A stretch of DNA of 64,000 nucleotides from the NCBI GenBank assembly GCA_033439265.1, contig JAVTVX010000019.1, positions 7,509,501-7,573,500 of the forward strand. The letters run 5' to 3'. Shown here piece by piece: positions 35,875 to 46,471 of the stretch. Below the pieces are notes generated by a model that ran no database searches, was not told where the DNA came from, and saw only the letters and a list, made by a program, of their open reading frames with translations. Within the stretch, counting starts at the first letter, position 1. Each line of letters starts with the position of its first letter. The translations under genes were made by a program, and so were the position numbers. The DNA comes from Dillenia suffruticosa (Eukaryota > Streptophyta > Magnoliopsida > Dilleniales > Dilleniaceae).

Positions 35875-36831
35875 CTACCTTAATATGGGCTCAAACTTTT
35901 GCGGGTCAACATAAATACCCTTCGCAGAAACAATATGGCCAAGAAATCCAATATGTCTAAGCCAAAATTCATACTTGGTGAATTTAACATACAACTGCCG
36001 TTCGCGAAGAATTTGCAAGACCACCCTAAGGTGTTGCGCATGCTCCGCATTGCTCTGCGAATATACAAGGATGTCATCGATGAACACAATGACAAACCCA
36101 TCCAGATAATCATGGAAAACCCGGCTCATCATGTCCATAAAGGTTGCTGGTGTGTTGGTCAGCCCAAATGGCACGACCACGAACTCGAAATGTCCATATC
36201 GGGTGCAGAATGCGGTCTTGGACACATTCTTAGCCCTGATCCGCAACTGATGATATCCAGATCGAACATTGATCTTTGAGAAAACCTGCGCACCCTGGAA
36301 CTGATCAAATAAATCATCAATACGTGGCAGAGGGTACCGATTCTTGATGGAAACCTTGTTTAGCAGCCTATAGTTCACACACAATCGTAGAGTCCCGTCC
36401 TTCTTCTTCACGAATAATATTGGAGCACCCCAAGGCGAAGTGTTTGGACGGATAAAACCCTTATCCAGCAACCCCCGTAACTGGACCTTGAACTCTCTAA
36501 GTTTAACTGGCGCTATTCTGTATTGCGGAATAGATATGAGAGTGGTCCCTGGAGTTAGATCAATCTCGAAATCAAACTCCCGAACTGGGGGTAGTCCGGG
36601 TAGCTCCTCAGGAAATATATCTAGGAACTCCTGTACCACTGGAACCTCCTCAAGTCTCAGCCCTTCCACTGTGGTGTCAATAACATGAGCAAGGTATGCC
36701 ATGCACCCTCGGCGTATCAATCTCCTGGCCTTCATCACCGATACAATACAGCGAGGTAACACTCGCTTCTCGCTTGGGAACCTCAACACGGCCCCTCGGG
36801 TTTCCGAAACTCCACTTCCTTGGTGAAACAA
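35875..36831 (-). pseudogene. pol: gypsy reverse transcriptase, motif A aspartate lost
   Basis: A 318-codon open frame covers the Ty3-type RT. Landmarks are [15 protein letters not shown] (residues 68-82), the fingers [20 protein letters not shown] (125-144), [10 protein letters not shown], palm motif A written [10 protein letters not shown] (186-195), [13 protein letters not shown] and motif [10 protein letters not shown] (250-258). The motif A residue that is normally a catalytic Asp is Asn (residue 188, codon AAT), so it is probably inactive even if translated. It lies between the protease remnant upstream and RNase H downstream, the normal Ty3 order. It is the longest open frame in the window. 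Confidence 0.95.
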
Positions 36832-37019
36832 TCTACTGAGGCTCTATGCATACTTAGCCAATCTATCCCTCAAATGGCATTGAAATTCGTCATCTCAAGT
36901 AGAATCAGGTCTGCCTCAAGTAACGTATCTCTGATCGTGACCTTGCTCCCTCTGTAGATGGAATCTCTAAGTATCTGTTCACCGAGAGGAGTGATGACCA
37001 ATATCTCCTTATCAAGTGG

Positions 37020-37250
37020 CTACAAAGGCTTACCCAACCCGTGGGCAAAAGATGCTCTCACATACGAATAGTTCGACCCGGTGTCAATGATGACACGAGC
37101 ATTGACTCCCCATATTTTCATAACTTTTATTGTAAGAAGATAAAAAGATCTGTTGATAAATATGGAAAGATATATGCTTATATATATATCAAAATGTATA
37201 TACATACCAACATAGTTAAGCCTCTAAGGCTTTAACTAGTGATGGTGCTC
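37020..37250 (-). pseudogene. pol: gypsy aspartic protease remnant
   Basis: The minus frame reads VNARVIIDTGSNYSYVRASFAHGLG, with the aspartic protease active-site motif DTGS. It is preceded in frame by an AT-rich stretch (about 37115-37240) that does not resemble the usual gag-protease linker and may be a small insertion. Stops follow at the 37020 end. This enzyme would cleave the Gag-Pol polyprotein. Confidence 0.75.
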
Positions 37251-37509
37251 AAAAGAAGGTATATAAAAAAAATATCTCTAAGCATGGAGATCAGTGGGAG
37301 GAGTACCAATAATCACGTCAGAACTCGCCTGAGCGTCCTCCTGCGTCATTGAGTATACACGGGCCTGTATCCTCTGTTGCTGTCGGAATGGTCCTGGCAC
37401 CGTATTGCTCTTGACTACTGTCTGTGGAGCGGTGTGACTTGAGTGCGCAGATGCTCCCTACTGTCCTCCTCGGGGAACACTCAAGTGTTCTGAAGCTATC
37501 TGACCTCCA

Positions 37510-37660
37510 AATCCCAACTCAGGGCAGGCGCTCCTGATGTGCCCTGGCTTCCCACACCGGAAGCATGTAACAGACACCCTACACTCTCCAAAAGGATGGT
37601 GTCCACCACATCGGCGGCAAAAGGGGTGCCGCTGATATGAAATCTGAGTAGTGGCACTAG
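37510..37660 (-). pseudogene. gag: gag zinc-knuckle region
   Basis: Minus-strand translation contains a Cys/His-rich lead-in, CRRCGGHHPFGEC, followed by CFRCGKPGHIRSAC, a canonical CX2CX4HX4C zinc knuckle with all four ligands. Such knuckles bind element RNA in Gag particles. It is not part of a long open frame because of nearby stops. Confidence 0.85.
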
Positions 37661-38118
37661 GGGCTGGTGCTCAAACCCCTGAGGTCGCGATTCCTGCCCA
37701 GTATGTGCCTATCTCGGCTGAGAAGAGCCTCCATGATATCCTAAAGTCCTGCCCTTCTTTGAGCCCTGGCTCGAAGAAGCCCCGGATCTCTTCTTCCTTT
37801 GCTCTCTGTACTCCCGCTGTCTGCCTCAGCACAGATGATCTCCTCTGCTCTAAGTACTGAGTCCATGATCTCCGCAAATGAGAGACTAGGAGTCACTGTC
37901 ATATACCTCATGATGTTTAGGTTGAGGCCATCCTCAAACTAGAGCCGTAGCTGTTTTGGCGTTGCCAAGTCCGGAACGAAAGTAGCTAGTCACCTTATCT
38001 TCATCTCATACTCTGTCACTGTCCTGGTTCCTTGCTGCAAGTGCAGAAACTCTATCCTCTTGCGGTCCTGCTGGAACTCAGAGAAGTACCTGCGATCAAA
38101 CTCCCACAGGAAGTCCTC

Positions 38119-38778
38119 CTATTGTAGTGGCTCGTTAGCATCATCACAAATCGCCTCCCACCAAGTGAGGGCATAGCCATCCAAGAGTCTTTCTGCTATC
38201 CGAAGCTGGTAGTTCTCGCTCAAACCCAAATCAGTCAAAATTCTGCGGGTGCAGTTGTTCCGGTGCTTCGCTACCGTGGAATCACCCGTTCCTGCAAACT
38301 TCGTGCAGCTTAATTGCCTCGCCTCCTTCACCAACTAGGTGAGTTCATGAATACGCCTCAAGGTGGAGCAGGTAGTGTCACTAGGTCCTGAAATAGTAGA
38401 AGGACCAACAACTGGGGGCTGATCTGGTACAATTGAAGGTAGCACAACCGTAGGAGTTGGCGCGGCCATCGGTACTGGTGGAGGTGGCATGGCCGTAGGA
38501 GTTGGCACTACCGTCGGTGGTGGTGGTGGTGGGGGTGGCATATGAACTCCGTGGGAGGTGTATCACTCATACACCTGCCTAAACGTCTTAAGAGACGGTG
38601 GTGGAATCTCGGCTGGAGCAGTCAGCTAAGTAGGCGCTGCAAGGGGCGCCCGTGAAGAGGAAGCAGCCTCAGGCACTCCAAGGGTCTCAGGTTCCCTTGA
38701 AGGGTCAGACACTTGAGGAGTCTCAGGTAACGCGAGTCTAGCTCAGCGTCCCACTGGTTTACCATGCCTAGGCGGCAT
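38119..38778 (-). pseudogene. gag: gypsy gag N-terminus and capsid-like core
   Basis: The probable start is the ATG at 38778. The reading frame meets an in-frame TGA after about 11 codons, and TAG and TGA further on. A Pro-rich spacer follows (38335-38541), with repeated PPPPP and PTPTAMPPPPV-like blocks. From 38334 to 38119 the Retrotrans_gag-like core reads KFAGTGDSTVAKH, RILTDLGLSENYQLRIAERL, GYALTWWEAICDDANEPLQ. It continues below 38119 with a stop-interrupted RRYFSEFQQDRKR-type block toward the zinc knuckle. Some stops look like C-to-T changes. Confidence 0.85.
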
Positions 38779-39000
38779 AATTATGTAAAGAGAGAATTTT
38801 CATTAGATATAACTTTAGATTTTGGCATTATTTAAAAATTAGGGTTAGTTACATAGTATCTAACCCCCTAAAATGAATGAAATTAGTGGTATACGACCAT
38901 GTATGGGACTTTAAATGACTGTACAAAACTCTCATATGCATTGAGAACTTTTAAATGTACTTGGGAAGACTTTTATTACTATCATTTCTCTAACCTAGAC

Positions 39001-39012
39001 GCTCTGATATCA
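39001..39012 (-). promoter_or_regulatory. Primer-binding site (tRNA-Met-like)
   Basis: Minus strand reads TGATATCAGAGC, one change from the TGGTATCAGAGC site complementary to initiator tRNA-Met used by many plant retrotransposons. It lies directly inside the 5' LTR. Confidence 0.8.
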
Positions 39013-40571
39013 AACCATATTTTTACAGAAAATCGGGGTCATGAGCAGCCACCTGTTGCCCTGGATGCTGACTACATTTTTACATAAAATCGTGCAGAAC
39101 CTCCCTAAATTTCAGAGGTCTCCCATGTATAATTTACCCTGTAATATTCATAACCATCCTGTCAATTTAATAAAAGGGTCATCCCGGCCTCATAACCAAT
39201 AACCAAACCACAGCCGACAACCAGGACAACGCAAGGCTATAGAAATTTGTAGCAGTTCTAGCCACAAACCTCTACTGTCATGCTAAACTAGAGCATGAGT
39301 AGCCGCCACACCGAGCGAACCTAAATGTTTATACACTTGTACAATAAATTCCCAAGTTAACTTTTTAAATACATATAGGTGCCTCAATGCAAGTAAACCG
39401 AGTCAATATGAGAGTTTCTCGAATAAATATCCATAATTATACAGTCATCTAAGAAAATAAATAGATGAGTACATCGATCAAACTAAAATCTCCAATAATT
39501 ATAGCAGAAGATATGATAATATCCATACCCAAACCCGGTGCTATCAAGTCTACGTCACAAGTATGAAATCACAAAATTTTTCTTCAGTCCAAAACTAATC
39601 CTGTGGGAAAGAAAGTGAGAGGTGAGTATCTATAGGAGAATACTCAGCAAGTGAGGGGATTGATATCGTGCTATCAATATCGATGGTGAATTTGGAGTGT
39701 CAAAACATGTAACATAATATCGAGTGTGCAAAAATAACATGTTGTTTCAGAATTAACACATATCTCAAGGCACATATCGGAAAATAACATATGCATCAAT
39801 CCATGTATCAAGTCACATATGTAGAGCCGGTCGAACAAACAATCCCAATAATTGTCTACCTCGACCAAGGACGGGTGCATCGGGGGTTTTCACTATGCAA
39901 ATATTAAATAGTAGCTCTCTACCCCAATATTGACCACAGCCTACTCCAACTAACCTGTAAATAATAATAATAATACATATATATAGTTGGCCGTGTATGG
40001 TGTCCCACCCAGTGCTAAACAGAGGTAAACTTATCGGGGTGCATCGGGGCGCTCGCGGCCTGGCTCTAGCTTGCGGCCTGAGGCGCGCTTTGAGGCGCTC
40101 GCTCACGGATTGGGTCGCGCTCGCGGATTGAGGCGTTCGTTCGCGGATTGGGTCGCTCTGTGTTCGCGCGGGGAGGATCGCGTAGGGGCGCGATTGTGCT
40201 TGCGCTGGGTGGATCGTGCAGGGGCTCGCTCATGGTGGTGGCGAATCGTGGTGGAAGCTTGCGGTGGAGTGCGATCGAGAGAGAGGGAGATCGCGAGAGA
40301 TAGAGAGAGAGTGAGCAGTGGAGAGAGAGAAAAACAATGAGAGAGAGATCGTGAGTGAAGTAGAGAGAGAGAAGGAAATGGTGGTGGCGGTGGTGGTTGC
40401 TCGCGGTGGAGAGAGGTGGCGAGGCGAGCGACCGATAGTTGTGGAGGAAAGACAGCCACGGGAAGTGAAGAGTTAGGGAGAGAGAGAGAGAGAGAGAGGA
40501 AGAGAGAGAGAGAGAAGTAATTTAGGGTTTCCAACCCTAATTGGGAAAGGGGGGAGGTGCTGCGTTTCACT
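39013..40571 (-). repeat. gypsy 5' LTR, truncated and internally deleted
   Basis: Homologous to 32027-34600 and to the solo LTR at 4618. It lacks the terminal TGTCACGCC; instead the junction to the primer site carries a copy of an internal LTR stretch (ATTTTTACAGAAAATCG). It also lacks a block equivalent to solo-LTR 6115-7590 and the last ~250 bp, stopping at 40571 where unrelated GC-rich sequence begins. Confidence 0.85.
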
Positions 40572-40722
40572 CGGGTGGGGGAGAAGGGCGGGCATGTAAG
40601 CTTGAGCAAGAGGGTGCATGTGGGCGCGTAGGTGGGGGCCAGCGTGTCTGGGGCGCGTGTGGGTGCGTGAGTCGGTAGCAGAGGGGTTGGGGCGCGTGCG
40701 GCGCTTTTGCTCGCTTCCACGT
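40572..40722. other. GC-rich spacer between gypsy remnant and CACTA end
   Basis: G-rich sequence with GGCGCGTG-like words; no homology to the LTRs recognised. It may be CACTA interior or filler from the deletion that removed the LTR end. Confidence 0.4.
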
Positions 40723-41277
40723 TAGCGACGGATTTCGAGATTCGTCGCTAAATTTAATATACAATTAAATAAAATAAAATATTAATATAATTATTATATA
40801 AATTATATATAAATTATAAAATATAAATGAGTGACGGATTCAAGAAATCCGTCGCTAATTAAATATATAACTAAATAAAAAATAATATTAATATAACTAA
40901 ATAATATATATATAAATTATAAAATGTATATAAAATATTAATATAACAATTAAATAAAATATAAATTATAAATTTAGTGACAAAAATTTCATATCCTTCG
41001 CTAAATTTAGTGACGGATACTTAATTTTATCACTAAATTTAACGAAAGATTTAGGATTTTCATCGCTAAATTCGTTATTATTTGGCAATGAATTTCTAGT
41101 TTTTTTCGCTAAATTTTTGCGACACGTCATTAACTATGAAAATTTTTTTATCGCTAAATCCGTCTCTAAAACTATATTTTTTTTAGTGATTTGACTCTAC
41201 CTAAACCTTGTTCCATATAATAAATAAATGTGATTTTGAAGTTTGTTAGTAACGATCTATCTTTGTGAGGTGATATT

Positions 41278-41980
41278 TGTCACATATAATATGTAATATA
41301 TTGTGGGGCATTTGTCCCACATTGAAAAGTTGAAGAAAATTTGATAAATTTATAACTCATTAAATTTGAAATCATTTGAATTTGATTGAAATTGTGTGTT
41401 GGAGAGAAAATGTGATTTTCATCAAATGACTATTAAAAATAAATAAATAAATAAATATTTAAGCGTAAAAAATAAGACACTTGGACACTTGGGCATTAAA
41501 AAATAATATTCGGTTATGTATTATTTTATTCGAAAGACACAATTTTAAAAATTAAATAAATTGATATATTTTGATTAAAATATAATTTTTCTAATAATGA
41601 AATAATGTCTTTTGAATAAACTAATGGTTTTTTAAATCAAAAGAATATATTCGTTATGCTGATTAAATGAAGGGATATCTCATAATTGCAATCATTCATT
41701 TTCTGTAAATACTCTCCCTCACTATTGTAAAAATTCATTTTAGAATTATCTATCATTGGCAATAAAACAACTTTTCGTTTTTTGAAAATCTCTATTTTGT
41801 TTTTGGTAGAAATTTGAGATCTTGCTATCTCAAATTTCTGTTTTGACTTGCATATCCTGAAGGAATTTACCTTAACCCAACTAACAATATAAATGGGGCA
41901 TAATTTCGTTAAAGATAGTAATTATTTCACGTGCAAGTCCATTCAAGTTTTACATTTCCAAATCCATCAATTTCTCAACA
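41278..41980 (+). repeat. copia 5' LTR
   Basis: Starts TGTCACATATAATATG and ends TTTCTCAACA. It aligns with 55673-56329 through shared blocks such as GGCATTTGTCCCA and TTATTTCACGTGCAA, with a number of small indels. Confidence 0.82.
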
Positions 41981-42002
41981 ATCTTAAGGAAATTATTCTA
42001 CA

Positions 42003-42808
42003 TTGGAGGCTACCGGTTTTGATTCTATCTTCAACAAGATGATGAACTCGAATATGTTCAAACTAGACCATTTTGATGGGACAAACTTCACTTGCTGGAA
42101 GGATAAATTACTCTTGCTTCCTACCGAGTTGAATGTTGTTTATCTACTGAATTCAAACTTACAACCCATTCCAGAACCGAGTGAAAGTGATATTGATGAA
42201 ATCAGAACCCTTCGCCCGAAACGTCAGGATGATGAAGTTTATTGCAAATGATTCATTCTGAATTCTCTATATGATCGATTATATGATTTGTTTCATTTAC
42301 TCAAGACCCCATAAGAAATATGAAAAGCATTGGAGAACAAGTATACTTCTATAAAGTAAGGTACGGACAGATTTCTTAGTATGAAATTTTTTGAGTTTCA
42401 AATGTGGATAATAAATCTATCATGGATCAAGTGGTTGAATTATTGGTCTTAGTGTCTAGACTCAATGATTTAAAAGTAGAAATGTCAAAACAATTATAAG
42501 TGACTGTAGTGATTTCAAAATTGCCAACCACTTGGAACAATTATTGAAAGAAACTGTTACACACTTATGAAGATTTTACTATAGAACAACTCCTGAAACA
42601 TACTGGAATTGAAGAGGAAACTCAAAATCGTGAAAATAAATATATTTTGGAATCTGAAAATAAGATAAATCAAGGTGAGTTTAGCGCTAAAACAGAAAAA
42701 AATATGACATATCTCTAAAGGTGGACCTACCAATAGCAAGAACAACAATAAGAAAAACAAGTCATGTTTTTTTGTACAAAGAAAGGCCATTTAAAGAAAG
42801 ATTGCAGA
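42003..42808 (+). pseudogene. gag: copia gag with zinc knuckle
   Basis: Homology begins at 42003, where the first codon is TTG rather than ATG (followed by EATGFDSIFNKMM). The segment to 42251 shows HFDGTNFTCWKDKLLLL, the usual N-terminal region of copia Gag, then stops. The rest of gag to about 42700 is broken by stops. The zinc knuckle CFFCTKKGHLKKDC (about 42767-42808) keeps all four CX2CX4HX4C ligands. Gag would coat the element RNA in cytoplasmic particles. Confidence 0.85.
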
Positions 42809-42959
42809 TTTTACAAGAAACTGAAATTGGAGGAAAACACTGGGAACAAGAATGCAAATGTGGTTGAAAATCAGTCCAATACTATAGAAATCATTGCCAT
42901 GATTGTAGGACTCAACATCAGCATGGTTACAGAATGTAATATGACAGTAATAGGAAATC

Positions 42960-43330
42960 TTCTGACTAGTGATATGATTCTGGTACTACTGTGTATGTTT
43001 ACAACAATAAAGATCTTTTCAAAGTTTATACAGTGGCAACCAAGGATGAAAAAGTTCTTATGGGGAATCATAACACAGCCAAATTTATGGGAAAGGGAAC
43101 CGTCGAATTGCAGTTTAGTTTAGGAAAGACGTTGATCTTGACAAATGTCTTCCATATTCTGGAAGTAAGAAAGAATCTGATTTATGAAAGTATGCTTTGT
43201 AAGAAAGGACTGAAAATTGTCATAGAGGCAGAAAAACTCATTGTAACTAAAAATAGTGTATTCATAGGACATGGATATTCATGTGATGACATGTTCAAAT
43301 TAAATATTAATAAAGTTGAAATTTCTACTT
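42960..43330 (+). pseudogene. pol: copia protease
   Basis: The frame starting before 42991 reads YDSGTTVYVYNNKD (about 42972-43013), containing the copia aspartic protease motif DSGTT. It continues through VLMGNHNTAKFMGKGTVELQ, TLILTNVFHI, VRKNLIYESMLCKKG and VFIGHGYSCDDMFKLNIN. These are typical of copia protease and its linker to integrase. An upstream frameshift separates it from the zinc knuckle. Confidence 0.88.
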
Positions 43331-43349
43331 ATATTGTTGCATCTTGTTT

Positions 43350-43930
43350 TGATTTATGGCATGCACTTTTATCCCATATTAATTTTAATTCAATTAAATT
43401 TATATCTAGATATGGTTTTATTTCCTATGCCAATAAAGAATCCGGAAAATATAAGTATGCATACAAGCAAAGGTGACTAAGAAACCATTCCCAAAAAATG
43501 AATGGACTTTAGAGTTATTTGAATTTGTGCATTCTAAAATTAAATTGTCATTTAACTAGAGATGGAAATAGATATTTGATAACTTTCATAGATAACTATT
43601 CCAGATTCACTCATATTTATTTGATGAAAACAAAGGAGCAAGCATTTGACATGTTTAAATGTTATAAAGTTTTGGTAGAAAATCAATTAGAAAAGAAAAT
43701 TAAAATACTACGAAGTGATCGTGGTAGTGAATATTTTCTAATTAAATTTTCTAATTTTTGTGAAGAAAATGGGTTGATTCATCAAACTAATGCACCAAAT
43801 ACCCCACAACAAAGTGGTTTGGTAGAAAAAAAAAATAGAACATTTGTTGATATGGTTAATTCCATGTTAATGCATGCCAAATTACCAATATATTTGTGGA
43901 GAGAAACTTTATTAACGCTACACAACTAAA
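43350..43930 (+). pseudogene. pol: copia integrase
   Basis: An LWHALLSHIN-type block gives the start of the integrase zinc-binding module. After a stop near 43474 and degenerate sequence, the catalytic core follows in the 43519-43929 frame: YLITFIDNYSRFTHIYLMKT, ILRSDRGSEYF and a TPQQSGLVEKKNRTF segment. The Asp in FIDN, the Asp in RSDRG and the Glu in LVEKKN fit the DDE triad positions. The usual FIDDYS is FIDNYS here. The frame ends at a stop after TLLTLHN. Integrase would insert element DNA into the genome. Confidence 0.9.
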
Positions 43931-44055
43931 TACTTTCAAAGAAAATGAAAAGTTCTCCATAAAAGATTTTGAAAAGAAGGAAACCAAAATTTGAGTTATT
44001 TGAGAATATGAGGCTGTATTGTCTATTATAGAGTTCTGAATCCAAAAACACAAAA

Positions 44056-44600
44056 TTGGGTCCTAAAGTTCTTAAAAGTGTTTTTGTGGGATATACTGAA
44101 AATTCAAAAGCATATGGATTGTTGGATTTGGACTCTAACATAATTATAGAGTTAAGAGACATTGAGTTGTTAGAAACTACATTTCTTGGTGATCAAACTA
44201 TGAATTTACAATCAAATGAAGGAATTTCTTCTCCCACTTTGATGCAAAATACTATTGTACACCCCAATTCCTCCCATAAACGAAAGATAATTGATTTGTC
44301 TACAGATCCTAGAAGAAGTAAAAGGGTGTGAACAGAAAAAAACTTTGGTTCTAATTTTATTTTTTCATAAGCACTAACATTCTTGGTTGAAAGAAATAGA
44401 ACTAAGATACTAAATAAAATACCTATCGTATTGCATTTGGAGAATGATCCCAAAACATATAATGAAACATTCGTTTCAAGAGATTATGCTTTTTGGAAAG
44501 AAACAATAAATGATGAAATGGATTCTCTTTTAGTAAATGGTATATCGGTGTTTGTAGATCTATCTCCTGGTTCAAAACCAATTGGATGTAAGTAGATATT
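44056..44600 (+). pseudogene. pol: copia integrase-RT linker and RT start
   Basis: The 44056-44331 frame begins GPKVLKSVFVGYTENSKAYG, the conserved block after copia integrase, and ends SKRV. After stops, 44383-44595 shows DPKTYNETFVSRDYAFWKE, a TINDEMDSL block and SKPIGCK, the N-terminal region of copia reverse transcriptase. A stop replaces a codon just before the IFRKKYN block. Confidence 0.85.
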
Positions 44601-45336
44601 TAGAAAAAAGTATAATATTGATAATACTATGCAAACCTTTAAAGTAAGAGTAATTGCTAAATTTTCAGACAAAAGGTAGGGATAGATTATTTTGATACAT
44701 ATACTCCTGCTGCCAGGATTACTTCTATAAGAGTATTGTTTGCTTTAGCATCAATGTATGATTTACATGTCTATCAAATGAATGTTAAAACAACATTCTT
44801 AAATGATGATCTTGTTGAAGTGATATATATGGAGCAGTCAGAAGGATTTGTTCTTCCTGGTAATAAAAAGAAAATTTATAAATTAGTAAAATTCTTGTAT
44901 GGTTTAAAGTACACTCCAAAACAATGGTATGAAAAATTTGATAGTGTAATATTATCAAATGGATTTAAATATAATGGAGCAGATAAGTATATTTATTCTA
45001 AATTCACTAAAGACTTTGGAGTGATAATATGTCTTTATGTGGATGATTTGGTAATCATTGGAACTAACATGTAAGGTATAAATGATATTAAAAGTATCTG
45101 ACTTATCAATTCAAAATAAAAGATTTGGGAGAAGTCGATACAATTTTAGGAATCAAAATTAAGAAATATAGTGGGGGTTATACATTGTGTCAATCACATT
45201 ATGTGGATAAAATATTTTCAAAATTTAACTATTTAGAAATTAAGGAACTTAATACCCCATTTGATATTTCTAACAAAATGATGGAAAATTCAGGACAGTA
45301 TGTTAGCCAACTAGACTATGCTAGTGCAGATCATTG
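44600..45336 (+). pseudogene. pol: copia reverse transcriptase, motif A aspartate lost
   Basis: After a frameshift the 44736-45074 frame covers the palm: YQMNVKTTFLNDDLVEVIYM, KLVKFLYGLKYTPKQWYEKF and CLYVDDLVIIG. The YVDD catalytic box is intact, but the motif A residue is Asn (QMNVKT, where Asp is usual). A stop and frameshift follow; the next frame (45125-45400) gives LGEVDTILGIKI, HYVDKIFSKFNY and QLDYASADHW before running into non-copia sequence at about 45337. About 110 residues that normally follow are absent. Confidence 0.9.
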
Positions 45337-46170
45337 GAGACGAATAATTTTACTACCTTTAACATGCATTATTGTAATAGTAAATGTTACTATTTTATAG
45401 TAAATATTACTATATTTTATTATAGTTAGATAGTAAATATTACTATATGTTATTATCTATTAATTTGATTATTGCGGTTAACTTAATAGTAAATGTTACT
45501 ATCTTTTTATTATAAGAGACGAATAATTTTACTACATTTCACATATATTATTATAATAGTAAATGTTACTATTTTATAGTAAATGTTACTATATTTTATT
45601 GCGGTTACATAGTAAATATTATTATATGTTATTATCTATTAATTTGACTATTATGATTAGTTTAATAGTAAATATTACTATCCTTTTATTATGAGAAGCA
45701 AATAATTTTATTACATTTCACATGTGCTATTATAATAGTAAATGTTACTATTTTATAGTAAATGTTACTATATTTTATTACGATTATATAGTAAATATTA
45801 TTATATCCTATTATCTATTAATTCGACTATTGTTGTTAATTTAATAGTAAATGTTATATCTTTTTATCATGAAAGACAAATAAATTTACTATCTTTCACA
45901 TCCGTTATTATAATAGTAAATATTATTATTATATAATAAATGTTATTATATTTTATTGTGGTTATATAGTAAATGTTATTATATCTTATTATCTGTTAAT
46001 TTGACTATTGTGTTTAGATTAAGTAAATGTTACTATCATTCTATCATGAGAGACAAATAAATTTATTATTTTTCACATCTGTTATTATAATAGTAAATGT
46101 TACTAATTTATAATAAATGTTACTAAGTAAATGTTACTATTTTGAAATAGTAAATATTATTATTTTATAG
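45337..46170. repeat. 178-bp tandem repeats rich in hairpins
   Basis: Units begin at the GAGACGAATAATTTTA-type landmark at 45337, 45516, 45693, 45871 and 46048, giving spacings of 177-179 bp. Each unit contains about four copies of ATAGTAAATGTTACTAT or close variants, a 7-bp inverted repeat around ATG. About twenty copies occur in 830 bp. Divergence grows along the array. Confidence 0.92.
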
Positions 46171-46177
46171 TATGCAA

Positions 46178-46471
46178 GAATGCATGCACACGTCTAAATG
46201 GCAGTGCCACGGGCCAAGGGCGACTATACTGAGCATGCAATAATGCATTGTGCTTAGGCCTGGATGGTTGTGCCGCGGAGGCCAACACGGCTATGCCGCT
46301 GGTGAAATAATGCATGCATTGGTATGCCCAGACGGCTGTACCACGGAGGCCAGCGCGGATGTGCCAAGCATGCAGATTGCATGCGTGTGCATGCCTGCAC
46401 GGCTGTACCGCCTGCATCGGCGTGACTGTACCATCTAGACATTATTGCATGCATGGTTTTGAAAATAGAAT
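46178..46471. repeat. GC-rich 67-bp tandem array, copy 1
   Basis: About four units, with landmarks near 46191, 46258, 46325 and 46392. Each has two CGGCTGTRCCG-like words and a GCAATAATGCATGC-type end. The array ends in GCATGCATGGTTTTGAAAAT, also found after copy 2. Confidence 0.88.

Larger units (their letters stand above)
32004..40571 (-). mobile_element. Decayed Ty3/gypsy element, truncated 5' LTR
   Basis: Minus-strand order is: 5' LTR remnant (40571-39013), primer site (39012-39001), gag (38778 down to about 37520), protease (near 37075), reverse transcriptase (36831-35875), RNase H (35860-35471), integrase C-terminus (about 35402-34882), purine tract and 3' LTR (34833-32004). The integrase zinc finger and catalytic core are absent. 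Domain order and the wording of the integrase tail suggest a Tekay/Del-like lineage, but no chromodomain was verified. The left flank GGTCG has no partner because the right LTR is cut off at 40571. Confidence 0.9.
29151..41188. mobile_element. CACTA-type derivative split by a gypsy element
   Basis: Starts CACTACTAAAAAA (29151) and ends TTTTTTTTAGTG (41188), flanked by ATT on both sides (29148-29150, 41189-41191). The outer 1-2 kb on the left and about 450 bp on the right are packed with both orientations of GCGACGGATT / CGTCGCTAA-type motifs, the same sub-terminal grammar as the 813-bp element at 25522. The interior between 30230 and 31900 is extremely AT-rich. No transposase was found. A Ty3/gypsy element occupies 32004-40571, so the CACTA derivative alone is about 3.5 kb. 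Confidence 0.87.

Noticed and set aside
35899-36279. 126-codon plus-strand open frame
   Set aside because: It is the antisense shadow of the gypsy reverse transcriptase frame on the minus strand.
45337-46170. Regularly spaced repeats resembling a CRISPR array
   Set aside because: Units are directly contiguous 178-bp tandem repeats without unique spacers, in a plant-type context with no cas genes.
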